DNA of 64,000 bases from Brucella tritici (GTDB lineage Bacteria; Pseudomonadota; Alphaproteobacteria; Rhizobiales; Rhizobiaceae): assembly GCF_902825325.1 (NCBI RefSeq), contig NZ_CADEAR010000009.1:62001-126000 (forward strand), read 5' to 3'. A program made the position numbers and the translations under genes. The notes beneath the pieces are model-generated. The model searched no databases and was not told the DNA's origin. It saw nothing but the letters and a program-made list of their open reading frames with translations. Positions 1 to 7,252 of this stretch are shown here, piece by piece; within the stretch, counting starts at the first letter, position 1, and the number at the start of each line of letters is the position of its first letter.

Positions 1-698
1 ACAAACGTGTCGGTTATGCCGACGACATCGATACCGCGTGCGGCGACAGTTTCGGCCATGGCGACCGTTTCCGGTGAGTAGGGCGAAAACGTAATCGCCA
101 GAAGTACGTCGCCTTCTCGGATAGCATGCAGGTTCTCCAGTTTGCCGACAGCACTGTGCAGCATGGCAGGCACTTGCATCTTTTCCAGCGCGTAAGCCAG
201 GTAGCTAGCGACGGGAAAAGCACGGCGGATGCCGACAATGTGGATTGTCTGTGCACCGGCCAAAAGTTGAACTGCCTTTTCGAGTGCTTCCGGATCAATG
301 GTTTTGAGCAAGCCTTCAAGAGACGTGCGCCCTGCTTCAGCAAATTCGGCAAGGAGGGCCGGCGCGCTGCCCGTTGCGGTCTCACGCAAATGCTGCAGTC
401 TGGTTGAATAGTCAGGCCAACCTCCCGCATAGGAATCCCGGAACAGCTTTTGCATTTCCGAAAAGCCTGAGAACCCCATGATCTGGCAGAAGCGCATGAA
501 GGCGGAACTCTGCACCCCAGCGCCTTCAGCCATCTCGGCGACGGTCGACACTGCGATACGATCCTGGTTGGCAGCAACGAAATCGGCGCACTGTTTCAGT
601 CTCTTCGGTAAACGGTCGGAAACCTCTAGCAGCTTCGCCTCGAATTCCTTGATATTCGTTGGAACGCTGATTGATGACGGTGTAGGGGAATCCATCAT
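1..698 (-). CDS. RpiR/MurR-family regulator, iolR-like, 3' end cut by window edge
   Basis: Reading the minus strand from an ATG at 698 gives at least 232 residues and the frame is still open at base 1. Residues 48-82 form the RpiR-type helix-turn-helix (VSTVAEMAEGAGV...GFSGFSEMQKL). From about residue 138 a SIS sugar-phosphate-binding domain begins (IHIVGIRRAFPVASYLA). GGAGAGG at 701-707 serves ATGs at 698 or 695. The gene is divergent from an inositol-dehydrogenase-like gene and a strong inverted repeat lies between them, so it probably controls that gene and possibly itself, as IolR does in rhizobia. The family is clear from sequence; inositol as effector is inferred from the neighbour. Confidence 0.85.
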   Translation of the reverse strand, partial: MMDSPTPSSISVPTNIKEFEAKLLEVSDRLPKRLKQCADFVAANQDRIAVSTVAEMAEGAGVQSSAFMRFCQIMGFSGFSEMQKLFRDSYAGGWPDYSTRLQHLRETATGSAPALLAEFAEAGRTSLEGLLKTIDPEALEKAVQLLAGAQTIHIVGIRRAFPVASYLAYALEKMQVPAMLHSAVGKLENLHAIREGDVLLAITFSPYSPETVAMAETVAARGIDVVGITDTF

Positions 699-737
699 TG
701 GCCTCTCCATATGATCTCTTGACAAACTTTATGTCAC

Positions 738-765
738 ATTCTAGCAAAATAGAATAAATATTCTA
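738..765. promoter_or_regulatory. Overlapping palindromes, candidate RpiR/IolR operator
   Basis: Two inverted repeats share a half-site: ATTCTA (738-743), N6, TAGAAT (750-755), and a perfect TAGAATA (750-756), AA, TATTCTA (759-765). The second contains GAA-N6-TTC, close to the GGAA-N6-TTCC pattern I recall for rhizobial IolR. It lies between the divergent regulator and dehydrogenase genes. The repeats are directly visible; the binding protein is inferred. Confidence 0.55.
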
Positions 766-817
766 TAACATATCTTCGGCTGACTGAAGGTGGCCAGTTT
801 CCTGGGAGGATGAGGCA

Positions 818-1822
818 ATGGTGACACGTTTGGCACTGCTCGGCGCGGGCCGTATCGGCAAGGTTCATGCCGGCGCAATCGCGGCGGACAAGCGGGCTCA
901 ACTAATCGCCGTTGCGGACGCCAACCAGGCGGCGGCAAGGGCAATCGCCGATTCTGCCGGGGCGGATGTTCGCAGCATTGATGCTATCGAGAAATCAGAT
1001 GACATCGACGCAGTGCTCATATGCACACCGACCAATACACACGCCGATCTTATCGAACGGTTTTCGCACGCCGGCAAGGCTGTTTTCTGTGAGAAGCCGA
1101 TCGATCTTGATATTGCACGTGTTCGAGCTTGTCTCGCTGTCATTCGTGATACCAGCGCGAAGGTGATGCTGGGTTTCAATCGCCGTTTCGATCCGCATTT
1201 TGCGGCAGTCCACAAGGCCATCGAAGATGGACGCATCGGCAATGTTGAAATGGTAACGATTACCAGCCGCGATCCGGGTGCGCCGCCTGCAGAATATATC
1301 AAGGTATCCGGCGGCATTTTCCGTGACATGACGATCCATGATTTTGACATGGCACGTTTCCTTCTCGGTGAGGAAGTCGAGAGTGTATCGGCCTCGGCCT
1401 CAGTGCTTGTCGATCCAAAGATCGGAGTACTCGGCGATTACGATAGCGCGAGCGTCATTTTGACGACTGCTTCCGGCCGTCAGTGCGTTATTTCCAATTC
1501 ACGGCGCGCTTCCTATGGCTACGATCAACGCATTGAAGTTCACGGATCGCTCGGTGCTGTTTCGGCGGAAAACCAGCGTCCGGTCTCGATAGAAATCGCG
1601 TCCAGAGATGGTTATAACCGCCCGCCACTGCACGATTTTTTCATGACGCGCTATACCGCTGCATACGCGGCGGAAATAGCATCGTTTATCGATGCACTTG
1701 ATACAGGCAAAGCACCGCACCCTTCGGCAGAGGATGGATTGCAAGCTTTGGCTCTGGCTGAGGCGGCTCTTCATTCGGTCAAGGAAGGACGCACTGTCAA
1801 AGTTGCGGAAGTTCTCGGATAA
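818..1822 (+). CDS. iolG: Gfo/Idh/MocA oxidoreductase, inositol 2-dehydrogenase-like
   Basis: This 334-residue protein has a Rossmann nucleotide loop GAGRIG at 9-14, the family EKP motif at 92-94 with the usual catalytic Lys93, and the C-terminal-domain signature around GGIFRDMTIHDFDMARF, giving catalytic candidates Asp170 and His174. Length and motifs match myo-inositol 2-dehydrogenases, which oxidise myo-inositol to 2-keto-inositol with NAD+ in the cytoplasm. GGGAGGA precedes the ATG. The divergent RpiR-type regulator supports inositol or an inositol isomer as substrate. No other iol genes lie in the window, so another polyol or sugar is possible. Confidence 0.8.
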   Translation: MVTRLALLGAGRIGKVHAGAIAADKRAQLIAVADANQAAARAIADSAGADVRSIDAIEKSDDIDAVLICTPTNTHADLIERFSHAGKAVFCEKPIDLDIARVRACLAVIRDTSAKVMLGFNRRFDPHFAAVHKAIEDGRIGNVEMVTITSRDPGAPPAEYIKVSGGIFRDMTIHDFDMARFLLGEEVESVSASASVLVDPKIGVLGDYDSASVILTTASGRQCVISNSRRASYGYDQRIEVHGSLGAVSAENQRPVSIEIASRDGYNRPPLHDFFMTRYTAAYAAEIASFIDALDTGKAPHPSAEDGLQALALAEAALHSVKEGRTVKVAEVLG

Positions 1823-1863
1823 GGCGGTAATTTTGTTTGCCTTTTTCCGCAATCGGCTGCGAT

Positions 1864-2943
1864 ATGCGGGGCATGGCCTATAAGATCGATGATTTGCCTT
1901 TTGAAGAGTTTTTCGTACCCGTGAACAAGGCTACGGCGGCTCTGGTGCGGCTGGACGAACGGCTTTCGCGCTCGCCCATTCGCGAAGGTATGGTCGAGCG
2001 GATGCATATGCACGATGCCGTCGCTTCGATGTGGCTTGAAGCTGAGCTTGTGCATATGGAAGACTTGGTCTTGCACGACGCCTTGATGGACAGCCGAATG
2101 CCAAGCCATGCGCTGACCATCGCACATGCCGTATTACGCATGCGCCGACAGATTGCTGGAAGGTCCGCTGACTGGGCTCTTGGCCCGATCGGCATTCAAC
2201 AATTGCTCGGTCGAACGGTTGATACGACACCTCCAGAAATTGAGCCGTCAGAGGGAACGGACGACGAAGTCAATCCGTTGTTTGATGATATTGACAATTT
2301 GCTTGCACGGACTGACGCACTTTTGAAAGGCGGAGTTCCAGGCAAATCCAAACCAGAAACGACTGCGCGGGATACGCTACTTTACGACGATGACTGGGAT
2401 GAGGATGCGCGTTTGCAGGAATGGCGGGATTGTCTTGTTGGGACAAGGCATCTGCCGCCACTTATGCGCGCCGCATTGATCCACGACGCATGGTTTTCTC
2501 TGGAGGTTGTACAGCGATCGTCATGGATTGGCCGATTGCTGACTGCCGCCTTCTTGCGTCAAAGTGGTCTTGCAATGGGGCATCTGCCGGCGATTAGTCT
2601 CGGCCTTCGCACAAAGCGACCGGATGAACGGCGTTCGCCCAACCGTCTGATCCGTCTCAAGGCGTTTTGCGAAAGCATCGAACATGCAGCCGATACGACC
2701 ATGAAGGAGCACGACCGACTGCTTCTGGCGCGCGAACAGATGCAGCGTAAGCTCAAGGGGCGCAGGTCCAATTCGCGATTGCCACAATTGATGGAGATGG
2801 TTCTGCGCAGTCCCGTTATTTCCAGCCAGATGGTGGAGAAGGAACTGCAGGTTACACAACAAGGGGCGCTGAAGCTGATTTCGGAACTCAATTTGCGGGA
2901 AATCACAGGGCGGGGGCGGTTTCGCGCGTGGGGAGTTCTTTAA
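1864..2943 (+). CDS. RHE_PE00001-family protein (DUF1612 with C-terminal helix-turn-helix)
   Basis: About 359 residues from the ATG at 1864; ATG 1873 is an alternative and neither has a good ribosome site. The N-terminal block LDERLRSSP-like (here LDERLSRSPIREG), then ASMWLEAELVHMEDLVLHDALMD, is what I recall for the rhizobial RHE_PE00001/DUF1612 family. The C-terminal 70 residues (LMEMVLRSPVISSQMVEKELQVTQQGALKLISEL) read as a winged helix-turn-helix. Asp/Glu-rich stretches lie mid-protein. It starts about 40 bases after iolG and could be co-transcribed. Its stop overlaps the convergent OxyR-like stop (2940-2943). Function is unknown; DNA binding is an inference. Confidence 0.7.
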   Translation: MRGMAYKIDDLPFEEFFVPVNKATAALVRLDERLSRSPIREGMVERMHMHDAVASMWLEAELVHMEDLVLHDALMDSRMPSHALTIAHAVLRMRRQIAGRSADWALGPIGIQQLLGRTVDTTPPEIEPSEGTDDEVNPLFDDIDNLLARTDALLKGGVPGKSKPETTARDTLLYDDDWDEDARLQEWRDCLVGTRHLPPLMRAALIHDAWFSLEVVQRSSWIGRLLTAAFLRQSGLAMGHLPAISLGLRTKRPDERRSPNRLIRLKAFCESIEHAADTTMKEHDRLLLAREQMQRKLKGRRSNSRLPQLMEMVLRSPVISSQMVEKELQVTQQGALKLISELNLREITGRGRFRAWGVL

Positions 2944-3845
2944 ATCGGCTTCATGCACTTGCTGCGAAGATGGTCAGCGAAGAGCTGAAATTCGTTGCGG
3001 CGAGCGGCGTTGGAGCGCCAGACGAGAACCAGTGAACGGTAATTGTTCCTGCCCTCATAAGGAACGATACTCAGCTCTGTTCCGCGGGTAACTCCGGCTT
3101 TGACCGCGACTTCCGGCAATAGTGTAACCCCCATCCCGAAATCGACGAGTTGTACCAAGGTCATGATGGATGTGGCGTGAACGTCGCCACTCGCTTGAGC
3201 TGGGGTAGAACCTATAGCAGCCATGACGTGTTCACGAAGGCAATGCCCGGTTTCCAGCAAAAGAAACGGCTGGTCCTGCAAGTCGTCTGCGTCGACCCGG
3301 TCGCGATTGGCTAGGGCATGATCGCGTCGCACTGCCAGATAGAAGATGTCCCGACCAAGCTCTGCTACCTCAAATTCATCAAGGTCGTAGGGATGGGCTA
3401 CGAGTGCGACATCTAGCGAACCCGAACGCAAACTGTCGAGCAACGATCGCGTAAGGCCCTCGCGAATGGTCAACTGCAGTTCGGGAAAGGCTTTGGCGGT
3501 GGCTGGCAGGACTTTAGGTAGCAGAAAAGGCGCTATCGACGGAATGACGCCCATTCGCAATCTGGTCGTCAGCGGTCGCTCGGCCTGCCGCGCATGTTCG
3601 GGTAGTTCTTCAATGAGGGCTATGATCGTACGAGCGCGAGCCAAAAAATCTTCACCGGCAGGCAGAAGCTGCATTCTTCGGCCCGAGCGATCGATCAGTA
3701 TTACACCAAGTTCTGTCTCGAGCGTCTGGATCGCCGCACTCAGCGTCGACTGGGTAACGCCCACGACCTCGGCTGCACGCGAAAAGGACCCCGCTTTGAC
3801 AAGGGCCATAAAGTAATGGAGCTGACGGATGCTTATGTTGAGCAT
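2940..3845 (-). CDS. oxyR: OxyR-like LysR-family peroxide regulator
   Basis: The 301-residue protein starts at ATG 3845. Residues 1-60 are a LysR helix-turn-helix (LHYFMALVKAGSFSRAAEVVGVTQSTLS) and the rest is a periplasmic-binding-like effector domain. The OxyR peroxidatic motif GHCLREH is present (Cys202). The position nine residues later, where E. coli OxyR has resolving Cys208, is Ile211; the only other cysteine is Cys297 near the C-terminus. It is divergent from ahpC with an OxyR-type operator array between. It probably activates ahpCD on peroxide, although the single active-site cysteine suggests a different oxidation chemistry from the disulfide switch. The frame stays open upstream, but the LysR domain starts at 3845. 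Confidence 0.85.
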   Translation of the reverse strand: MLNISIRQLHYFMALVKAGSFSRAAEVVGVTQSTLSAAIQTLETELGVILIDRSGRRMQLLPAGEDFLARARTIIALIEELPEHARQAERPLTTRLRMGVIPSIAPFLLPKVLPATAKAFPELQLTIREGLTRSLLDSLRSGSLDVALVAHPYDLDEFEVAELGRDIFYLAVRRDHALANRDRVDADDLQDQPFLLLETGHCLREHVMAAIGSTPAQASGDVHATSIMTLVQLVDFGMGVTLLPEVAVKAGVTRGTELSIVPYEGRNNYRSLVLVWRSNAARRNEFQLFADHLRSKCMKPI

Positions 3846-3866
3846 TGAATCTTTCGATTTTTCTCC

Positions 3867-3903
3867 ATCGTTAAAATCGATGGATTTGATCGTTATAATC
3901 GTT
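3867..3903. promoter_or_regulatory. OxyR-type array of four half-sites
   Basis: Four tetranucleotide half-sites are spaced by exactly seven bases: ATCG 3867-3870, CGAT 3878-3881, ATCG 3889-3892 and CGTT 3900-3903. This reproduces the ATAG-N7-CTAT-N7-ATAG-N7-CTAT layout of OxyR tetramer sites with a different core. It abuts the predicted -35 box of ahpC and sits 22-58 bases upstream of the OxyR-like start, so it could serve autoregulation and activation. Spacing is seen directly; OxyR binding is inferred. Confidence 0.6.
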
Positions 3904-3932
3904 TTGACCGATTTAACAAGAATCCCTATATA
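3904..3932 (+). promoter_or_regulatory. Predicted ahpC promoter
   Basis: TTGACC (3904-3909) and TATATA (3927-3932) are separated by 17 bases and sit immediately downstream of the OxyR-type array, the usual geometry for activation. Transcription would begin near 3939, leaving a leader of about 65 bases. Confidence 0.5.
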
Positions 3933-3943
3933 TGAATCGCAGA

Positions 3944-3973
3944 CGGAAAATTCTGAAAATTCAGAAATTTCCG
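3944..3973 (+). repeat. 14-bp inverted repeat in the ahpC leader
   Basis: Arms 3944-3957 and 3960-3973 pair over 14 positions with one A-A mismatch around an AA centre. It falls in the predicted 5' untranslated region of ahpC, 31 bases before its ATG. It could be an RNA hairpin or another protein-binding palindrome. Confidence 0.5.
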
Positions 3974-4004
3974 CATAACAATTGAATTTACAGGCAGGTA
4001 TAAA

Positions 4005-4559
4005 ATGCTCGGTATCGGCGACAAGCTTCCCTCCTTCAAGGTCACCGGCGTAAAGCCCGGTTTCAACCATCACGAAGAAAACGGCGTTTCGGCATTTGAA
4101 GAAATCACCGAAGCAAGCTTCGCGGGCAAGTGGAAGGTTATCTTCTTTTACCCGAAGGATTTTACCTTTGTGTGCCCGACCGAAATCGCTGAATTTGCGC
4201 GTCTTGCTTCGGATTTCGAAGACCGCGACGCAGTCGTTCTGGGCGGTTCGACCGACAATGAATTCGTGAAGCTTGCATGGCGTCGCGATCACAAGGACCT
4301 CGACAAGTTGCCGATCTGGTCGTTTGCCGATACCAATGGTTCGCTGGTCGATGGCCTCGGTGTTCGTTCGCCGGACGGCGTCGCATACCGCTACACCTTT
4401 GTTGTCGATCCGGACAACACGATCCAGCACGTTTACGCAACCAACCTCAATGTTGGTCGCGCTCCAAAAGATACGCTGCGCGTTCTCGATGCGCTGCAGA
4501 CCGATGAGCTTTGCCCATGCAACCGCGAAGTCGGTGGCGAGACGCTCAAGGCTGCCTGA
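4005..4559 (+). CDS. ahpC: Alkyl hydroperoxide reductase C (AhpE/AhpC-type 2-Cys peroxiredoxin)
   Basis: The 184-residue peroxiredoxin carries the peroxidatic motif DFTFVCPTE with Cys57 and a C-terminal DELCPCNRE with Cys170 and Cys172, one of which would act as resolving cysteine. It reduces hydrogen peroxide, organic peroxides and peroxynitrite in the cytoplasm. Start: ATG 4005 after AGGCAGGT. It is divergent from the OxyR-like gene and followed by ahpD, whose product probably recycles it in place of AhpF. A strong hairpin separates the two genes, so ahpC may be expressed at higher levels than ahpD. Confidence 0.95.
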   Translation: MLGIGDKLPSFKVTGVKPGFNHHEENGVSAFEEITEASFAGKWKVIFFYPKDFTFVCPTEIAEFARLASDFEDRDAVVLGGSTDNEFVKLAWRRDHKDLDKLPIWSFADTNGSLVDGLGVRSPDGVAYRYTFVVDPDNTIQHVYATNLNVGRAPKDTLRVLDALQTDELCPCNREVGGETLKAA

Positions 4560-4580
4560 TAGGCCCTGATTGGTTTGCAG

Positions 4581-4609
4581 AAAGGCGGGTCAAGGCCCGC
4601 CTTTCTTTT
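4581..4609 (+). terminator. Intrinsic terminator/attenuator between ahpC and ahpD
   Basis: Nine-base stem AAAGGCGGG / CCCGCCTTT (4581-4589 and 4596-4604) with a six-base loop, followed by CTTTTA. Its place inside the ahpC-ahpD pair suggests partial termination rather than an operon end. Confidence 0.75.
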
Positions 4610-4643
4610 ATCTAATATCCAAATGACAGATAAAGAGGGTTCC

Positions 4644-5171
4644 ATGTCCATTGATGATCTGAAGTCAAAGATCCCGGATTTCGCCAAGGACGTTCGTCTC
4701 AATCTTTCGTCGATGGCAAGCGACGAAACTCTGACATCGCAACAGAAATACGGTCTGTTTGTCGCCTGCGGCATTGCCTCTCGAAATGCCGATGTGCGCA
4801 AGGCGCTTGTTGCCGAAGCAGCTGCCAAGGTCGATGCTTCCGTCATTCAGGCGGCAAAGTCTGCTGCGTCGATCATGGGCATGAACAACGTCTATTACCG
4901 CTTCGTGCATCTTGCGACCAACAAGGACTATCGCACCATGCCAGCGAAGCTGCGCATGAATGTGATCGGTAATCCGGGTGTCGATAAGATTGATTTCGAA
5001 CTCTGGTCGCTGGCTGTATCTGCGATCAACGGTTGTGGCATGTGCATTGATGCGCATGAGGATGTCCTGCGCAAGGCCAATGTGACGTCGGAAACGATCC
5101 AGACCGCCGTGCGTTTTGCATCGATTATTCAGTCGGTGGCTATCGCGCTGGAAGCTGCAGACACTGAATAA
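4644..5171 (+). CDS. ahpD: Alkylhydroperoxidase AhpD
   Basis: From ATG 4644 with GAGGG upstream the protein is 175 residues, the normal AhpD length. The catalytic CxxC lies at Cys131-Cys134 ([11 protein letters not shown]), with the conserved His138 following. AhpD proteins act as thiol-dependent peroxidases and as the reductant that recycles AhpC, in mycobacteria through lipoylated SucB. Adjacency to ahpC and the absence of ahpF support the recycling role. An in-frame ATG 69 bases earlier lies inside the hairpin region and is unlikely to be used. Confidence 0.93.
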   Translation: MSIDDLKSKIPDFAKDVRLNLSSMASDETLTSQQKYGLFVACGIASRNADVRKALVAEAAAKVDASVIQAAKSAASIMGMNNVYYRFVHLATNKDYRTMPAKLRMNVIGNPGVDKIDFELWSLAVSAINGCGMCIDAHEDVLRKANVTSETIQTAVRFASIIQSVAIALEAADTE

Positions 5172-5195
5172 GAGCAGCACGCTTTTTTAAAAAAG

Positions 5196-5230
5196 AAAAG
5201 CCCGCGTGGATTAGTCCACGCGGGCTTTTT
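5196..5230. terminator. Bidirectional terminator between ahpD and the MHS transporter
   Basis: A 15-base perfect stem (5196-5210 with 5215-5229) around TTAG, flanked by A and T runs on opposite sides, sits between two convergent genes and can stop transcription from both. Confidence 0.9.
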
Positions 5231-5245
5231 GTTTCGTAGGGTTTA

Positions 5246-6526
5246 TTACTCGTCGCGCTTGAACGAGATGAATGCAAAACCGATCAGCGAGATGACCGCA
5301 GCAACAGACATGTAATAGCCGACATAGTCGAAGCTATAATGCGTTGCGAGCCAGGTCGCGATATAGGGCGCAACCGAAGCACCGAGAATACCCGCCAGAT
5401 TGAAGGTCAGCGAAGCGCCTGTATAGCGGACCGAGGTTGGGAACGGCTCGGCCAGAGCTGCACCGATTGGGCCATAAGTGAGGCCCATCAAACCAAAGCC
5501 GATGATAAGGAATGCGAGAACGCCAGCCGTACCAGCCATGAACAAAGGTGCCATGATGAAGCCGTAGAGGCCGATCAGAACAGTGACGATGATCATGACC
5601 GGACGCATGCCGAAGCGGTCGGACAATAGGGCTGCTACCGGAATCATGAGGCCGAAGAATATCACGCCAACCATCTGAAGAATAAGAAATTCCTCGCGGC
5701 TGTAACCAAGAGCGCGTGTACCCCAGCCGAGTGAGAAGACTGTCATGAGGTAGAACAGGACGAAGGTTGCAACCGCACCGATGGTGCCGAGGAGAAGGCT
5801 CATCTTGTGCTGCTTGAACAGGGTTGCGACCGGTACCTCGACGCGTTCAGCCTTGTCGATTGCCTTTTGGAATTCTGGCGTTTCAGCGATTTTCAGTCGG
5901 ATGAACAACCCGACACCGACCAGAAGGGCGCTGGCGATGAAAGGAATGCGCCAGCCGAAAGCAAAAAACTGTTCTTCAGTGAGAGCTTCAGCCAGGACAA
6001 GGAAGATGCCGGTTGCCAGAATGAAGCCAACCGGCGCGCCGAGCTGCGGGAACATGCCGTACCACGTACGCTTGCCTTCCGGCGCATTTTCAGTTGCGAG
6101 CAGGACTGCACCGCCCCATTCACCACCAAGACCAAGCCCCTGACCCAGACGGCAGAGAGCCAGCAGAAGTGCCGCCCAGACGCCGATGGAGTCGTAGGTT
6201 GGCAGGAAACCAATGGCGACCGTGGAAATGCCCATGGTCATGAGCGCGGCAACCAACGTCGCCTTGCGTCCAACTTTATCGCCGAAGTGACCAAACAGGG
6301 CGCCGCCGATAGGGCGGGCAAAGAAGGCAATCGCGAAGGTCGCGAGTGACTGTAGAAGCGCAGAATTGCCATCACTCGCAGGGAAGAACAGATGCGGGAA
6401 TACGATCACCGCAGCGGTGGCATAAATATAGAAATCGAAGAATTCGATCGTTGTGCCGATCATGCTTGCGGCCAGAACGCGGCGCGCGGAATTTTTCTGC
6501 GGAGAAACCGCTACAGCGACAGTCAT
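5246..6526 (-). CDS. MHS-family MFS transporter (ProP/KgtP/ShiA type)
   Basis: This 426-residue, twelve-helix inner-membrane protein opens with GTTIEFFDFYIYATAAV in helix 1, a hallmark of the metabolite:H+ symporter family. GHFGDKVGRK is the MFS motif between helices 2 and 3, and GLGLGGEWGGAVLLATEN is the helix-4/5 motif of the same family. Members import osmolytes, alpha-ketoglutarate, shikimate or citrate-type acids with protons; the substrate cannot be read from this sequence. It stands alone, convergent with ahpD and divergent from the copper-related genes. Confidence 0.85.
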   Translation of the reverse strand: MTVAVAVSPQKNSARRVLAASMIGTTIEFFDFYIYATAAVIVFPHLFFPASDGNSALLQSLATFAIAFFARPIGGALFGHFGDKVGRKATLVAALMTMGISTVAIGFLPTYDSIGVWAALLLALCRLGQGLGLGGEWGGAVLLATENAPEGKRTWYGMFPQLGAPVGFILATGIFLVLAEALTEEQFFAFGWRIPFIASALLVGVGLFIRLKIAETPEFQKAIDKAERVEVPVATLFKQHKMSLLLGTIGAVATFVLFYLMTVFSLGWGTRALGYSREEFLILQMVGVIFFGLMIPVAALLSDRFGMRPVMIIVTVLIGLYGFIMAPLFMAGTAGVLAFLIIGFGLMGLTYGPIGAALAEPFPTSVRYTGASLTFNLAGILGASVAPYIATWLATHYSFDYVGYYMSVAAVISLIGFAFISFKRDE

Positions 6527-6768
6527 TGTTTCAAATCCAATACTTGCGGGCGTCTAGATTGGGGGAGGAGCCCGAGATGTGGTTTCTTTAAAACCGCAGA
6601 GTATGGAATCGCAAGCAGAAAACGGCTTTTGAGCAACTTTATAAGTTCGGATGCGCTGTTTTGGAAAGAAACGCGAAAATGGATAAAATTCCCGTCATCA
6701 CTCGGCTCGGTCTTTCAATTGTCGTGACTGATGACTAGATTTCCGGTGTCGTCCGTTTGGAAATAAAG

Positions 6769-7194
6769 ATGTATCGAGCAAAGTACGATATCGGAGTAAG
6801 GAGTACAGCGCGAGGCCATGCGGTCTTGCGTTTGCCTTCCCGTGTATTCGTGACATTGCTTTCGTTCCTGTTTCTCGTTTCCGCGCAACTTTGTTATGCG
6901 ATGTCGCATGATACACCATCTGTGCAGACAGTTTCCGAATGCCATGTGAACATTTCGGATCATATGGACGACTCGGCTATGTCGGCGGACAAAGGCAAGG
7001 CTGCACCGATGGATCGCGGTGCCAAAACGCCAAATGCTTGTGTCATGATGACATGTGGCTGTGTTGTCCAGTTGGCAGCGGACTTGCGCGCGTTTGTTCC
7101 AGCACAGGATTTTGGCTTGCCGCCGCTGGTCGCGGCGCTGAACGGCAAGTCTCCAAATAGAGATCTGCGACCTCCAATATCGCTTCAGGCTTGA
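6769..7194 (+). CDS. CopL-like secreted Cys/His/Met-containing protein
   Basis: About 141 residues from ATG 6769 (TTG 6757 is possible). A positively charged N-terminus and hydrophobic stretch at about 24-44 ending in CYA form a signal peptide or membrane anchor. The mature part has metal-ligand-like residues (MSHD, ECHVN, DHMDDSAM) and a CVMMTCGC cluster, and ends in RPPISLQA. This layout resembles the CopL/DUF2946 proteins found before multicopper oxidases in copper-resistance operons. The multicopper oxidase starts 58 bases downstream. A copper-sensing or copper-handling role is inferred from context. Confidence 0.55.
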   Translation: MYRAKYDIGVRSTARGHAVLRLPSRVFVTLLSFLFLVSAQLCYAMSHDTPSVQTVSECHVNISDHMDDSAMSADKGKAAPMDRGAKTPNACVMMTCGCVVQLAADLRAFVPAQDFGLPPLVAALNGKSPNRDLRPPISLQA

Positions 7195-7252
7195 TCTGGA
7201 AATCGCCGTCAAAGGTTTGGCGGCTATTATGATTATTGTCTGGAGAATAACC

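Noticed and set aside
14-577. 187-codon minus-strand frame at the left edge
   Set aside because: The neighbouring frame from ATG 698 gives a clean RpiR helix-turn-helix and SIS domain across the same bases.
3846-4430. Upstream extension of the OxyR-like frame to 4430
   Set aside because: It runs antisense through ahpC; the LysR domain starts at ATG 3845.
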